Assembly: GCF_014212125.1 (NCBI RefSeq)
Contig: NZ_JACJVP010000061.1
Location: 18,904-82,903, forward strand
Reading direction: 5' to 3'
Length of the DNA stretch: 64,000 nucleotides
Origin: Cohnella nanjingensis
GTDB taxonomy: Bacteria > Bacillota > Bacilli > Paenibacillales > Paenibacillaceae
Below are positions 56,310-63,708 of this stretch, piece after piece. The notes below the pieces were generated by a model. That model made no database searches. It was given only the letters and a program-made list of their open reading frames with translations, and was not told the origin of the DNA. Position numbers and translations under genes: made by a program. Position 1 is the first letter of the stretch. Each line of letters begins with the position of its first letter.

Positions 56310-57488
56310 ATGAGCGCAATTCAGCCGCATGGCGGAACGTTAATAAATCGCGTAGCGACAGGACAGGAGCGCGAAGCGCTGCTGGAGCAAGCGAAAGGTC
56401 TCAAGGCGATCGCCGTGAACAACTGGACGATCTCCGACCTCGATCTGATCGGCGTGGGCGCCTTTAGCCCGCTCGCCGGCTTCATGAACGAAGCGGATTA
56501 CAAGGCGGTCGTAGACACGATGCGTCTGGCGAACGGGACCGTATGGAGCATCCCGATCACGCTCGCGGTGACGAACGATCAGGCCGCGCAGCTCTCGGTC
56601 GGTGAACGCGCGGCGCTCGTCGGCGAAGCGGACGGCGTCGTCTACGGCGTCATCGATATCGATAGCATTTACAAGGTCGACAAGAAGCATGAGGCCGTGC
56701 AGGTCTTCAAGACCGACGACATGGAGCATCCCGGCGTCGTCAAGCTGTTCGAGCGACCGGACACCTATGTCGGCGGCGCGATCCAGGTGCTGAACCGGCC
56801 GCAGCCGGAGAAGTTCAACGAATACTACTTCGACCCGGTCGACACGCGCCGGATCTTCGCGGAGAAGGGCTGGCGCACGGTCGTCGGCTTCCAGACCCGC
56901 AACCCGGTTCACCGCGCGCACGAGTACATTCAGAAATGCGCGATGGAGATCGTAGACGCGCTGTTCCTGAACCCGCTCGTCGGCGAGACCAAGTCGGACG
57001 ACGTGCCGGCCAACGTGCGCATGAAGTCGTATCTAGCGCTGCTGGAGAACTACTATCCGGAAGACCGCGCGTTCCTCGGCGTCTTCCCGGCCGCGATGCG
57101 ATATGCGGGGCCTCGCGAGGCGATCTTCCATGCGATGGTCCGCAAAAATTACGGCTGCACGCACTTCATCGTCGGCCGCGACCATGCGGGGGTAGGCGAC
57201 TACTACGGTACGTATGAAGCGCAGGATCTGCTGAAGAGCTTCGAGCCGGAAGAGCTCGGCATCACGCCGCTCTACTTCGAGCACAGCTTCTTCTGCACGA
57301 AGTGCGGCAACATGGCTTCGAGCAAGACGTGCCCGCACGGCAAGGAAGACCATCTGACGCTGTCGGGGACGAAGGTCCGCGCGCTGCTGCGCGAAGGCAC
57401 GTGCCCGCCGCCGGAGTTCTCCCGCCCGGAAGTAGCCAAGATTCTGATCGAAGGCATGGCGGAAGCGACCAAGACGTATACCATCTAA
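56310..57488 (+). CDS. sat: Sulfate adenylyltransferase
   Basis: Activates sulfate with ATP to APS. The 392-aa homomeric (Sat/MET3-type) enzyme has QTRNPVHRAH (195-204), GRDHAGVGDYYG and a C-terminal zinc-like cluster (CTKCGNM ... CPHG). GAGAGGAG precedes ATG 56310. Supplies APS to the upstream reductase gene product. Confidence 0.96.
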   Translation: MSAIQPHGGTLINRVATGQEREALLEQAKGLKAIAVNNWTISDLDLIGVGAFSPLAGFMNEADYKAVVDTMRLANGTVWSIPITLAVTNDQAAQLSVGERAALVGEADGVVYGVIDIDSIYKVDKKHEAVQVFKTDDMEHPGVVKLFERPDTYVGGAIQVLNRPQPEKFNEYYFDPVDTRRIFAEKGWRTVVGFQTRNPVHRAHEYIQKCAMEIVDALFLNPLVGETKSDDVPANVRMKSYLALLENYYPEDRAFLGVFPAAMRYAGPREAIFHAMVRKNYGCTHFIVGRDHAGVGDYYGTYEAQDLLKSFEPEELGITPLYFEHSFFCTKCGNMASSKTCPHGKEDHLTLSGTKVRALLREGTCPPPEFSRPEVAKILIEGMAEATKTYTI

Positions 57489-57505
57489 CCGCCCCGATCC
57501 CGCAG

Positions 57506-57534
57506 GCATATTTGTCCACCTTGTCCCATAGGAT
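57506..57534 (+). promoter_or_regulatory. Sigma-E-type promoter of cwlD
   Basis: GCATATT (57506-57512), 14-bp spacer, CATAGGAT (57527-57534). This fits the sigma-E pattern KMATATT-N14-CATACANT except at the last part of the -10. cwlD is a known mother-cell gene. Confidence 0.65.
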
Positions 57535-57572
57535 GATGTAGCGAACATCGTCGGGACGGGGTGGTTTTATTT

Positions 57573-58397
57573 ATGAGCGGATATGGAAACGATCAGGGCA
57601 ATCGAACGAGACGTACGATACCGCGCCGTCGCGTCGTGGTCTGGATGACGCGCAAAGGATTCCTGCGGCTCGCGGCCATCGCGGGCTTGATCGCGATCGT
57701 GAGCTACCTGCTCTATGCGGAGATCCCCACGACCGAGACAGGCGGCACTTACCTGTCTACGCCGCTCGCGGGCAAGGTGATCGCGCTGGATGCCGGCCAC
57801 GGCGGCGTGGACGGGGGAGCGGTCAGCCGGGACGGCGTCATCGAGAAAGACATCAACATGGCGATCGTGCTCTATTTGCGCGATTATCTGCAGCAGGCTG
57901 GGGCACTCGTGATCTTGACCCGCGAAGGGGACCACGATCTGGCTTCGCCCGATCAGAAAGGCTATGCCAAGCGCAAGACGGAAGATCTGAAGAAACGGGC
58001 GGAGACGATTCAGAGCAAAAAGGCCGACCTCACGGTTACGATCCATATGAACAGCGTCCCTTCGGCGAAATGGTCGGGCGCGCAAACGTTCTATTATGCG
58101 GGCAATCCCGACAGCAGCCGGCTCGCGACGCTTATTCAGAACGAGATCCGGGAAACGCTGGCCAATACGAGCCGGGTCGCGCTAGAGAAAGACGACGTCT
58201 ATCTGCTGAAGACGCTGCCCATGCCGACCGCGCTGGTGGAAGTGGGTTTCCTCTCGCACCCGGAAGAGGCCAAGCTGCTGGCGGGGGAAGAGTACCAGAA
58301 GAAAGTCGCCGCCGCGCTCTACCGGGGCATCCTGCGCTACGGCGCGGGGGAAGGGAAGGCGAAGTCCGACGCACCGCAAGCGCCATCCGCGCAGTAG
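57573..58397 (+). CDS. cwlD: N-acetylmuramoyl-L-alanine amidase CwlD
   Basis: Helps make muramic-delta-lactam in spore cortex peptidoglycan, together with PdaA. The 274-aa Amidase_3 protein has a membrane anchor (~30-48) and zinc/catalytic residues H76 (DAGHGG), E91, H158 (TIHMNS) and E223 (VEVGFLSH). GTG 57561 overlaps the GGGG(T)GG site, so ATG 57573 is used. The last codons (QAPSAQ and stop) are partly repeated just downstream. Confidence 0.94.
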   Translation: MSGYGNDQGNRTRRTIPRRRVVVWMTRKGFLRLAAIAGLIAIVSYLLYAEIPTTETGGTYLSTPLAGKVIALDAGHGGVDGGAVSRDGVIEKDINMAIVLYLRDYLQQAGALVILTREGDHDLASPDQKGYAKRKTEDLKKRAETIQSKKADLTVTIHMNSVPSAKWSGAQTFYYAGNPDSSRLATLIQNEIRETLANTSRVALEKDDVYLLKTLPMPTALVEVGFLSHPEEAKLLAGEEYQKKVAAALYRGILRYGAGEGKAKSDAPQAPSAQ

Positions 58398-58434
58398 GCA
58401 TATCGCTGTGCAGCAAGCGCCTTCTGCGCAGTAG
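58376..58434 (+). repeat. Short duplication of the cwlD 3' end
   Basis: The 22 bp ending cwlD (58376-58397) recur at 58413-58434 with three mismatches, including the stop codon, at a 37-bp period. It is a small-scale parallel of the gltX duplication. Confidence 0.7.
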
Positions 58435-58482
58435 CCTGCCTGTACCGCGGACCGGTTCCTCGCTTCGCGCCTGCGGCAGGTG

Positions 58483-58491
58483 TGCTATAAT
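58483..58491 (+). promoter_or_regulatory. Extended -10 promoter of salA
   Basis: TGCTATAAT gives a perfect -10 (58486-58491) with TGn extension; the -35 is poor. Confidence 0.6.
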
Positions 58492-58530
58492 AGACGGACA
58501 AGAACTGCGGAAGTGGGGGATTAAGGCGGC

Positions 58531-59652
58531 ATGATAGCAAGAGAAGACGTGATCGAGGCGCTTCGCGCGGTACAGGAACCAACATTGAAGCGTTCTCTGG
58601 CCGAGATGGGTTGGATTAGAGATGTGGTGGTTCGGGAAGCGGGCGTATCTTTGACGGTGGTCCTGCATCCGGACAGCCTCCCGCAATCGAACGAGCTGGA
58701 GCGGGCCATCGGCGAGAAGCTCGCCAAGCTCCAAGGCGCTGGAACGCCGCATTTGCGATTCCGCGCGATGACGGAGCACGAGCGCGAAGCGTTGACGAAG
58801 CAGGCGCAACCGCCCGCCGCAGGCGGCGCCAAAGCGCCCCGGCAGGCGCCGGTGAAGGGACATGGGGCGGGGCTCGAGCAGACGCCGCTGCTACATCCCG
58901 ACAGCAAGACCGAATTCATCGCCATCGCCAGCGGCAAGGGCGGCGTGGGCAAGTCCACCGTCACCGTGAACCTGGCGGCGGCGCTAGCCCGCGCCGGGAA
59001 GCGCGTCGGCTTGATGGACTGCGATATCTACGGATTCAGCGTTCCCGACATGATGGGCATCGAGGAGCGTCCGGAGCAGGTGGGCAACAAGATCAAGCCG
59101 ATCGAACGTTTCGGCGTCAAAGTCATCTCGATGGGCTTCTTCGTCGAGGACAACAGCCCGATCGTCTGGCGCGGTCCGATGCTCGGGAAGATGCTCCGCA
59201 ACTTCTTCGCGGAGATCGATTGGGGCGAGCTCGATTATCTGCTGCTCGACTTGCCGCCGGGTACGGGGGACGTGGCGCTCGACGTCCATCAGATCATCCC
59301 GCAGAGCAAGGAGATCATCGTCACGACGCCGCATGCGACGGCGGCGTTCGTAGCGGCGCGAGCGGGATCGATGGCAATCAAGACGAACCACGAGATCATC
59401 GGCGTCGTCGAGAATATGGCCTATTACGAATGCGGCTCCTGCGGCAAGCGGGATTACGTCTTCGGCCGCGGTGGCGGCGGCAAGCTGGCGGAGACGCTCC
59501 ACACGGATTTGCTCGCGCAGTTCCCGCTCGGCACGCCGGACAACCATCCGTCCGAGCCCGACTTCTCGCCGTCGGTCTACAAGGCAGATACCGCCATGGG
59601 CCGCGAGTACGGAGCGCTTGCCGACCAAGTAATCGCGCGCTGCGGCCGTTAA
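58531..59652 (+). CDS. salA: Mrp/NBP35-family P-loop ATPase (SalA)
   Basis: A 373-aa protein. An N-terminal DUF59/MIP18-type domain (1-~80), a proline/alanine-rich linker and the deviant Walker A SGKGGVGKST (134-143) are followed by a CxxC pair (C301, C304) of the Mrp family, which carries Fe-S clusters. In B. subtilis SalA, at this same locus, represses scoC. Whether the role here is regulatory or Fe-S delivery is unsettled. Confidence 0.9.
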   Translation: MIAREDVIEALRAVQEPTLKRSLAEMGWIRDVVVREAGVSLTVVLHPDSLPQSNELERAIGEKLAKLQGAGTPHLRFRAMTEHEREALTKQAQPPAAGGAKAPRQAPVKGHGAGLEQTPLLHPDSKTEFIAIASGKGGVGKSTVTVNLAAALARAGKRVGLMDCDIYGFSVPDMMGIEERPEQVGNKIKPIERFGVKVISMGFFVEDNSPIVWRGPMLGKMLRNFFAEIDWGELDYLLLDLPPGTGDVALDVHQIIPQSKEIIVTTPHATAAFVAARAGSMAIKTNHEIIGVVENMAYYECGSCGKRDYVFGRGGGGKLAETLHTDLLAQFPLGTPDNHPSEPDFSPSVYKADTAMGREYGALADQVIARCGR

Positions 59653-59686
59653 TCCTCGGAATCGATCCAGGTTCACCGAAATGACG

Positions 59687-59727
59687 ACAACCGCAGGTCC
59701 CCTCGAACGGGACCTGCGGTTGTTTTG
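59687..59727 (+). terminator. Bidirectional terminator between convergent salA and gerD
   Basis: A 15-bp perfect stem ACAACCGCAGGTCCC/GGGACCTGCGGTTGT with 7-nt loop, then TTTTG. It serves both genes. Confidence 0.93.
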
Positions 59728-59752
59728 TTGTGCCATCGCGGGAGCGGAACGA

Positions 59753-60442
59753 TCAACCGTTGCCGCCACCACCGCCACCGCCGCCGCCGCCCTCGCCGCC
59801 GCCTTCCTGATTCCCGCCTTGGCCGCCGCCGCCTTCCTTGCCTCCCTGGGAAGGCTTGGTCTTATCCGGATTCAGCTCATCCTTCACGACCGTCTGCAGA
59901 ATCTTCATGAGTTCCAGTTTGAAGAGAGGGCTTTGCACCGCTTCCTGGACCGCGCTCATCATTTGCTTGCGGTATTCCGGCATTTTCGTCGATTCCAGGA
60001 TCACTTGCTTCATTTCGGAATTTTTGAAGACGCTGACGAGCTCTTGCTGATAGGTGGGATCCTTCAGCAGATCCTTATGAATTTGCTTGTTGTCTTTGCT
60101 GACCGCCTTGGCGAATTCGCCCGCGAACTTCGTATCGGTCATGATCTCTTCCAGCACCTTCGAGTAGTTGGAGGAGGTGAGGACATCCTTCACCGCCGTC
60201 CGTACCTGTTCTTGATCCGAAGGGGTGAGGGCTTGCATGTGCAGACTGCTCGTCCCGTATTTCTGCGTCTGGGCTTTTTCCAGCGCTTCCTGGGCTTCTT
60301 GGGAACCCAGAATATCGACAACCATCGATTTGACGTCTTTATAGCTCAATTGCTCGCCGCCGCCGCTCGACTCGGCTCCGCAGGAGCTGAGCACGACCGT
60401 GGCGGCCAACATGGCGCACGTCAGCGACATACGCAATCGCAT
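59753..60442 (-). CDS. gerD: Spore germination lipoprotein GerD
   Basis: A 229-aa lipoprotein of the inner spore membrane that clusters germinant receptors in Bacillus. The signal peptide ends in lipobox LSSC (Cys21). A helical core matches the family. The C-terminal ~35 residues are almost pure Gly with Glu, Gln and Asn, unusually long. The open frame extends upstream, but GGGAGAAGG selects ATG 60442. A sigma-G-like promoter lies upstream. Position next to salA and kbaA matches B. subtilis. Confidence 0.92.
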   Translation of the reverse strand: MRLRMSLTCAMLAATVVLSSCGAESSGGGEQLSYKDVKSMVVDILGSQEAQEALEKAQTQKYGTSSLHMQALTPSDQEQVRTAVKDVLTSSNYSKVLEEIMTDTKFAGEFAKAVSKDNKQIHKDLLKDPTYQQELVSVFKNSEMKQVILESTKMPEYRKQMMSAVQEAVQSPLFKLELMKILQTVVKDELNPDKTKPSQGGKEGGGGQGGNQEGGGEGGGGGGGGGGNG

Positions 60443-60477
60443 ACCGGACCTTCTCCCTTCCGTGGGGATTCTGGTCG

Positions 60478-60507
60478 TAGTATGCGACTTCGGAGGCCCG
60501 ATTATAA
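60478..60507 (-). promoter_or_regulatory. Sigma-G-type promoter of gerD
   Basis: On the minus strand: TTATAAT (60507-60501), 16-bp spacer, CATACTA (60484-60478), a perfect match to the sigma-G -10. gerD is forespore-expressed in B. subtilis. Confidence 0.72.
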
Positions 60508-60577
60508 GGGTCGCGTTCATGGCTTTTTGTGTTGAACGTGGTAAAATGAATCTGAACTGACAGGGGAGGGTATTCAC

Positions 60578-61192
60578 TTGAATTTGCGAAAATGGATGAC
60601 GCTGTTCGGGACAACCATATTGATCGGTGCCGCGGCGTCATTGGTGACCGGCGCCATCATGCAGCTCTGCGACCCGACGTTTCGGGACGTGGACGCGAAT
60701 GGCTGGCTGTTCAACCTGTTTATGATGGCGCTGGCGGGGTTGTCGTTCGGCGCTTTTGCCCATATGGGCTTCTTTGCGTACCTGATGTTGAATTACATCG
60801 CGCGCAGCATTTTCAAAAGGCCTTATCTCTGGGTCGCCCTGCAGGGCTTCGTCGCCGCGTTCGTGCTCGTCGAGATCGCCTACTGGACATACGACAGCAA
60901 GTTCCCCGCCGCCACCTTCTGGCTGGTGCCTCTGCTGCTCCTCGCGGCTTCCGTAGGGGTAGCTTGGCTCAAAGTAACCGAGACGTCGGCAGGGGCATGG
61001 ATTCCGACCTTGTTCTATATGATTGCGGTTACGACGGTCGAAGCCGTTCCCGGCTTCCAATCGGGCGGCAAGTGGACGGCGCTGGTATTCACGATCATTC
61101 CCGTATTCATCTGCAACGGATATCAGATTATGCGGCTGCACCGCATTCTCGGGCCTTCCCGCGCATCCGGTGTCACCATGGGCGCTAACTAA
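60578..61192 (+). CDS. kbaA: KinB-signalling pathway activation protein KbaA
   Basis: A 204-aa integral membrane protein with about six helices, required for KinB activity in sporulation initiation of B. subtilis. Assigned by sequence character and by place between gerD and pdaB. TTG 60578 (MNLRKWMTLFG) follows GGGGAGG. Its 3' end overlaps the convergent pdaB by 8 bp. Confidence 0.9.
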   Translation: MNLRKWMTLFGTTILIGAAASLVTGAIMQLCDPTFRDVDANGWLFNLFMMALAGLSFGAFAHMGFFAYLMLNYIARSIFKRPYLWVALQGFVAAFVLVEIAYWTYDSKFPAATFWLVPLLLLAASVGVAWLKVTETSAGAWIPTLFYMIAVTTVEAVPGFQSGGKWTALVFTIIPVFICNGYQIMRLHRILGPSRASGVTMGAN

Positions 61193-61988
61193 GGGAGAGA
61201 GGGGCGGCCAGTTCGTTCCAGGCGGACTTGTCCTGGACGGGGCTGCCCTTCGTTTCGGTCTGGCTCATCAACTGGGAGACCGTTACGAACTCGTAGCCCT
61301 TGGCGCGCAGCTGATCGATGATGGCCGGCAGCGCTTCATGCGTCTGCTTGCACGAATCGCTGGCATGCAGGAGGACGATGTCGCCGGGGTGCGCCTTTGT
61401 CACGACGCGCTGCACGATATTTTCCACGCCTGGATTTTTCCAGTCGAGCGAGTCGGTGTCCCACTGGACGACTTTGTAGTTCAGATCTTCCGCGATGCGA
61501 AGCACGCGCTTGTCGAAGTCGCCGTTCGGCATCCGGATCAGGTTCGGGCTTTTGCCGGTCATCTCGGAGAGAATCCCGTGCGCAGCCGTGATCTGCTTGC
61601 GGATCTCGTCGTCCCCTAATTGGCTGTAGTTCTCGTGCTTGTGGCCATGGCTGCCGATCTCGAAGCCCGAGTCGACGATCTTCTGCACCAGCTCCGGATG
61701 CGTCTTGCTCCAGGGCGAGGACAAGAAGAAGGTGGCGTTCGCGACCTCTTTGTTCTTAAGGATGTCCACGATCGGCTCGGCACGCTTGTCCCCCCAGCTG
61801 ATATCGAAGGTCAGGGCGATTACTTTGCGGTCTGTCGGGACGTTGTAGACGGCTGCGGGGGGATGGGGAGCAAATACGCTGATGTTGTCCTTTTCGGCCC
61901 AGACGACGCCGGCAGAGAGCAGAACGGCCAGCGTGAGGAAGAATACGCGTTTGATTCGCCGTCCGTTCCATACGAAGAAATAGTTCAT
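61185..61988 (-). CDS. pdaB: Polysaccharide deacetylase-family sporulation protein PdaB
   Basis: A 267-aa protein with N-terminal membrane anchor (~14-30) and a NodB-type deacetylase domain. Motif 1 reads LTFDISWGDKRA (only one of the usual two Asp) and motif 2 SHGHKH (113-118) keeps the His ligands. The altered motif 1 is usual in PdaB. It is needed for stable spores in B. subtilis. No sigma-G promoter was found upstream. Confidence 0.92.
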   Translation of the reverse strand: MNYFFVWNGRRIKRVFFLTLAVLLSAGVVWAEKDNISVFAPHPPAAVYNVPTDRKVIALTFDISWGDKRAEPIVDILKNKEVANATFFLSSPWSKTHPELVQKIVDSGFEIGSHGHKHENYSQLGDDEIRKQITAAHGILSEMTGKSPNLIRMPNGDFDKRVLRIAEDLNYKVVQWDTDSLDWKNPGVENIVQRVVTKAHPGDIVLLHASDSCKQTHEALPAIIDQLRAKGYEFVTVSQLMSQTETKGSPVQDKSAWNELAAPLSLS

Positions 61989-62054
61989 AAGAGAAGTTCG
62001 GCTCCTTTCTTGTGGGGGATTTTAAGCCTCTCGGCTTGTGTCTATGGCCTGGTC

Positions 62055-62250
62055 GTCATACAGAAGGGAAGGGAGCCCGTTAAGGCTTATTCATCTCTGT
62101 ATGACCTCCGAATAAAAACGTATCGCCCTCTTCCTTGGGAGGCGAAGCCGTTTTTAACGAATCAGCAAGTATAAGTTTCACGCATACTTTGCTGATGCGT
62201 CACCGATAAAAACGTGTCGCCGCTCGGGAAGACGGCAAAGCCGTTTTCAC
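62055..62250 (-). repeat. Composite hairpin repeat, copy B (upstream of pdaB and of the SpoIIM-family gene)
   Basis: Two AAAAACG...CGTTTT hairpin modules (62111-62157 and 62204-62250) flank a central hairpin (62161-62196) with arms ATCAGCAA/TTGCTGAT and AGTAT/ATACT around the same loop core as copy A. The orientation is opposite to copy A. A further 10-bp stem GTCATACAGA/TCTGTATGAC (62055-62064 with 62096-62105) adjoins it. The element fills the 327-bp gap between two divergent genes. Confidence 0.8.
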
Positions 62251-62315
62251 TTGCTTGCTCTCAATGTATGCTTGACCCAGTACAAGTTATTCGCTCTCTT
62301 AGGAGGAGATCTTGA

Positions 62316-62927
62316 TTGTTCTCGAGACTGGCGCTCAAACAGACTTGGGCGGAGACCCGACCTTATGTGATTTTTGCGGTCATCCTATTTTTCGCGGGCG
62401 TGATGGTAGGCGGAGCCGCTCACGGCTCGCTCGGCTGGCTCGACTCGCAGATCGCCGCGCTGGAGAAGCTGGCGGACAAAGCGAGTTCGTCCGCCCATCC
62501 GCGCTTGACTTTTTTTAAGACCATTCTGGAGAACAACATGTATAAGACGATTCTGAGTCTCTACCTCGGCCTTGTCGCCGCGATTATGCCGATTCTGATG
62601 CTGGTGCTGAACGGCGTCGTCCTCGGCTACCTGTTCGGCCTGGCGGCGGACGGCGGGGCGAACGTCTGGATGATCTTCGTCAAAGGGATACTGCCTCACG
62701 GCATCTTCGAGCTGCCGGCGATCTTCTTGGCTTGCGGTTACGGGATTCGTCTGGGCATCCAGGTGATACGCGGGATCGGCGGTTCGCTGTTCGGCCGCGC
62801 CGACCCCTGGGCGAGCGTCAGCCGGATGCTGAAGATGTCGGTGCCTGTCGTGCTGTTCATCGCCGCACTGCTGCTGATCGCCGCTCTATTAGAGAGCACG
62901 CTGACCTATTGGCTGGTCCGCGCCTAA
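62316..62927 (+). CDS. SpoIIM-family (DUF95) membrane protein
   Basis: A 203-aa protein with about five membrane helices. The ILPHGIFELPAIFLACGYGI stretch is the DUF95 signature shared with SpoIIM, a part of the forespore engulfment complex. It is probably a paralogue, as the true spoIIM lies elsewhere in Bacillus. TTG 62316 follows AGGAGG by nine bases. Specific function unknown. Confidence 0.85.
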   Translation: MFSRLALKQTWAETRPYVIFAVILFFAGVMVGGAAHGSLGWLDSQIAALEKLADKASSSAHPRLTFFKTILENNMYKTILSLYLGLVAAIMPILMLVLNGVVLGYLFGLAADGGANVWMIFVKGILPHGIFELPAIFLACGYGIRLGIQVIRGIGGSLFGRADPWASVSRMLKMSVPVVLFIAALLLIAALLESTLTYWLVRA

Positions 62928-63057
62928 GAAGTTGTTCGGACGTCCTGTCATAATCCTGGCTAAATTGGTGCATAACAGTAAAACGCGTAAACGCGCCGGA
63001 GCGGATCGACGCTCCGGACTTGCTGCGATGCGACTTACAGGAGGCCGACGGACGAGC

Positions 63058-63279
63058 ATGCTTGGAATGATGTTTACGGATAAAGAGTGCAAAGAGCTGG
63101 ATTATATGCTCCGTAAAGAGCTGGACGAGATGCTGCTGGACATGGGCGACCGAAGGCTGGACGGACCGGTGAAGGAAGCGATCTCGAAGCGTTACAAGGT
63201 CATATTCCGCATGTATGCGAGGATCGCGCCGCCTCGGGAGCTGTCCCGGTACGCCACCGGATTGCGGAATCAACGCTGA
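63058..63279 (+). CDS. Small conserved-looking protein of unknown function
   Basis: A 73-aa, charged, helical protein without membrane segment: MLGMMFTDKECKELDYMLRK, then DEMLLDMGDRR and a basic tail. AGGAGG (63039-63044) is 13 bases from ATG 63058; ATG 63070 is an alternative. I think similar small proteins occur before rRNA operons in Paenibacillaceae, but that is recollection. An 8-bp hairpin (62996-63017) lies upstream. Confidence 0.6.
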   Translation: MLGMMFTDKECKELDYMLRKELDEMLLDMGDRRLDGPVKEAISKRYKVIFRMYARIAPPRELSRYATGLRNQR

Positions 63280-63313
63280 TTTGAAGTTTTGCAAAAAGAA
63301 TTGCGCAAAACGC

Positions 63314-63343
63314 TTGACTCTAGGCTATTGTCTGTGATAAATT
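63314..63343 (+). promoter_or_regulatory. rRNA operon promoter P1
   Basis: TTGACT (63314-63319), 17-18-bp spacer, ATAAAT/TAAATT within TGTGATAAATTAT, the same string as in the rpmG promoter. Confidence 0.7.
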
Positions 63344-63420
63344 ATCAATCGCCCCTCTTGCAGAGGCAATCGCGAAAAGGCACAAAGCTAGAAGGTATGA
63401 AGAATTACATAAAATACCTG

Positions 63421-63450
63421 TTGCAAAAGCCTGCTGCGATGTGATATATT
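63421..63450 (+). promoter_or_regulatory. rRNA operon promoter P2
   Basis: TTGCAA (63421-63426), 18-bp spacer, TATATT (63445-63450), in an A/T-rich context. Confidence 0.75.
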
Positions 63451-63505
63451 ATGAAAGTCGCCGTTACGACAGCGACGATGCAAAACGAGGCTGAAAAGCC
63501 GCGAT

Positions 63506-63523
63506 TGCTCCTTGAAAACTGAA
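63506..63523 (+). promoter_or_regulatory. boxA-like antitermination site
   Basis: TGCTCCTTGAAAACTGAA resembles the boxA bound by NusB/S10 in rRNA leaders (TGCTCTTTAACA type). Confidence 0.5.
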
Positions 63524-63708
63524 CATCGAGCGTAAGAAACGTCGGGTTTCAACAGTCGTGCTTGCACGACGAAGAGGCCGGACGCTAACGGACCCTGTCG
63601 CCTTCGGGTGACGGACAACGATTTAAACAACGAATGAGCCATCGAGGTTCTTCAATTTTGTGTTTTTGACTCTCGCCGTTCCGTTGGAACGACTGACGTC
63701 AAAAACAC

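Larger units (their letters stand above)
63280..63708 (+). other. rRNA operon promoter and leader region
   Basis: No genes. Holds two promoters, a boxA-like site, a GTCGTGC/GCACGAC hairpin (~63555-63570) and an 11-bp perfect inverted repeat GTGTTTTTGAC/GTCAAAAACAC (63660-63670 with 63698-63708) directly before the 16S 5' end. Open frames here are chance. Confidence 0.85.
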
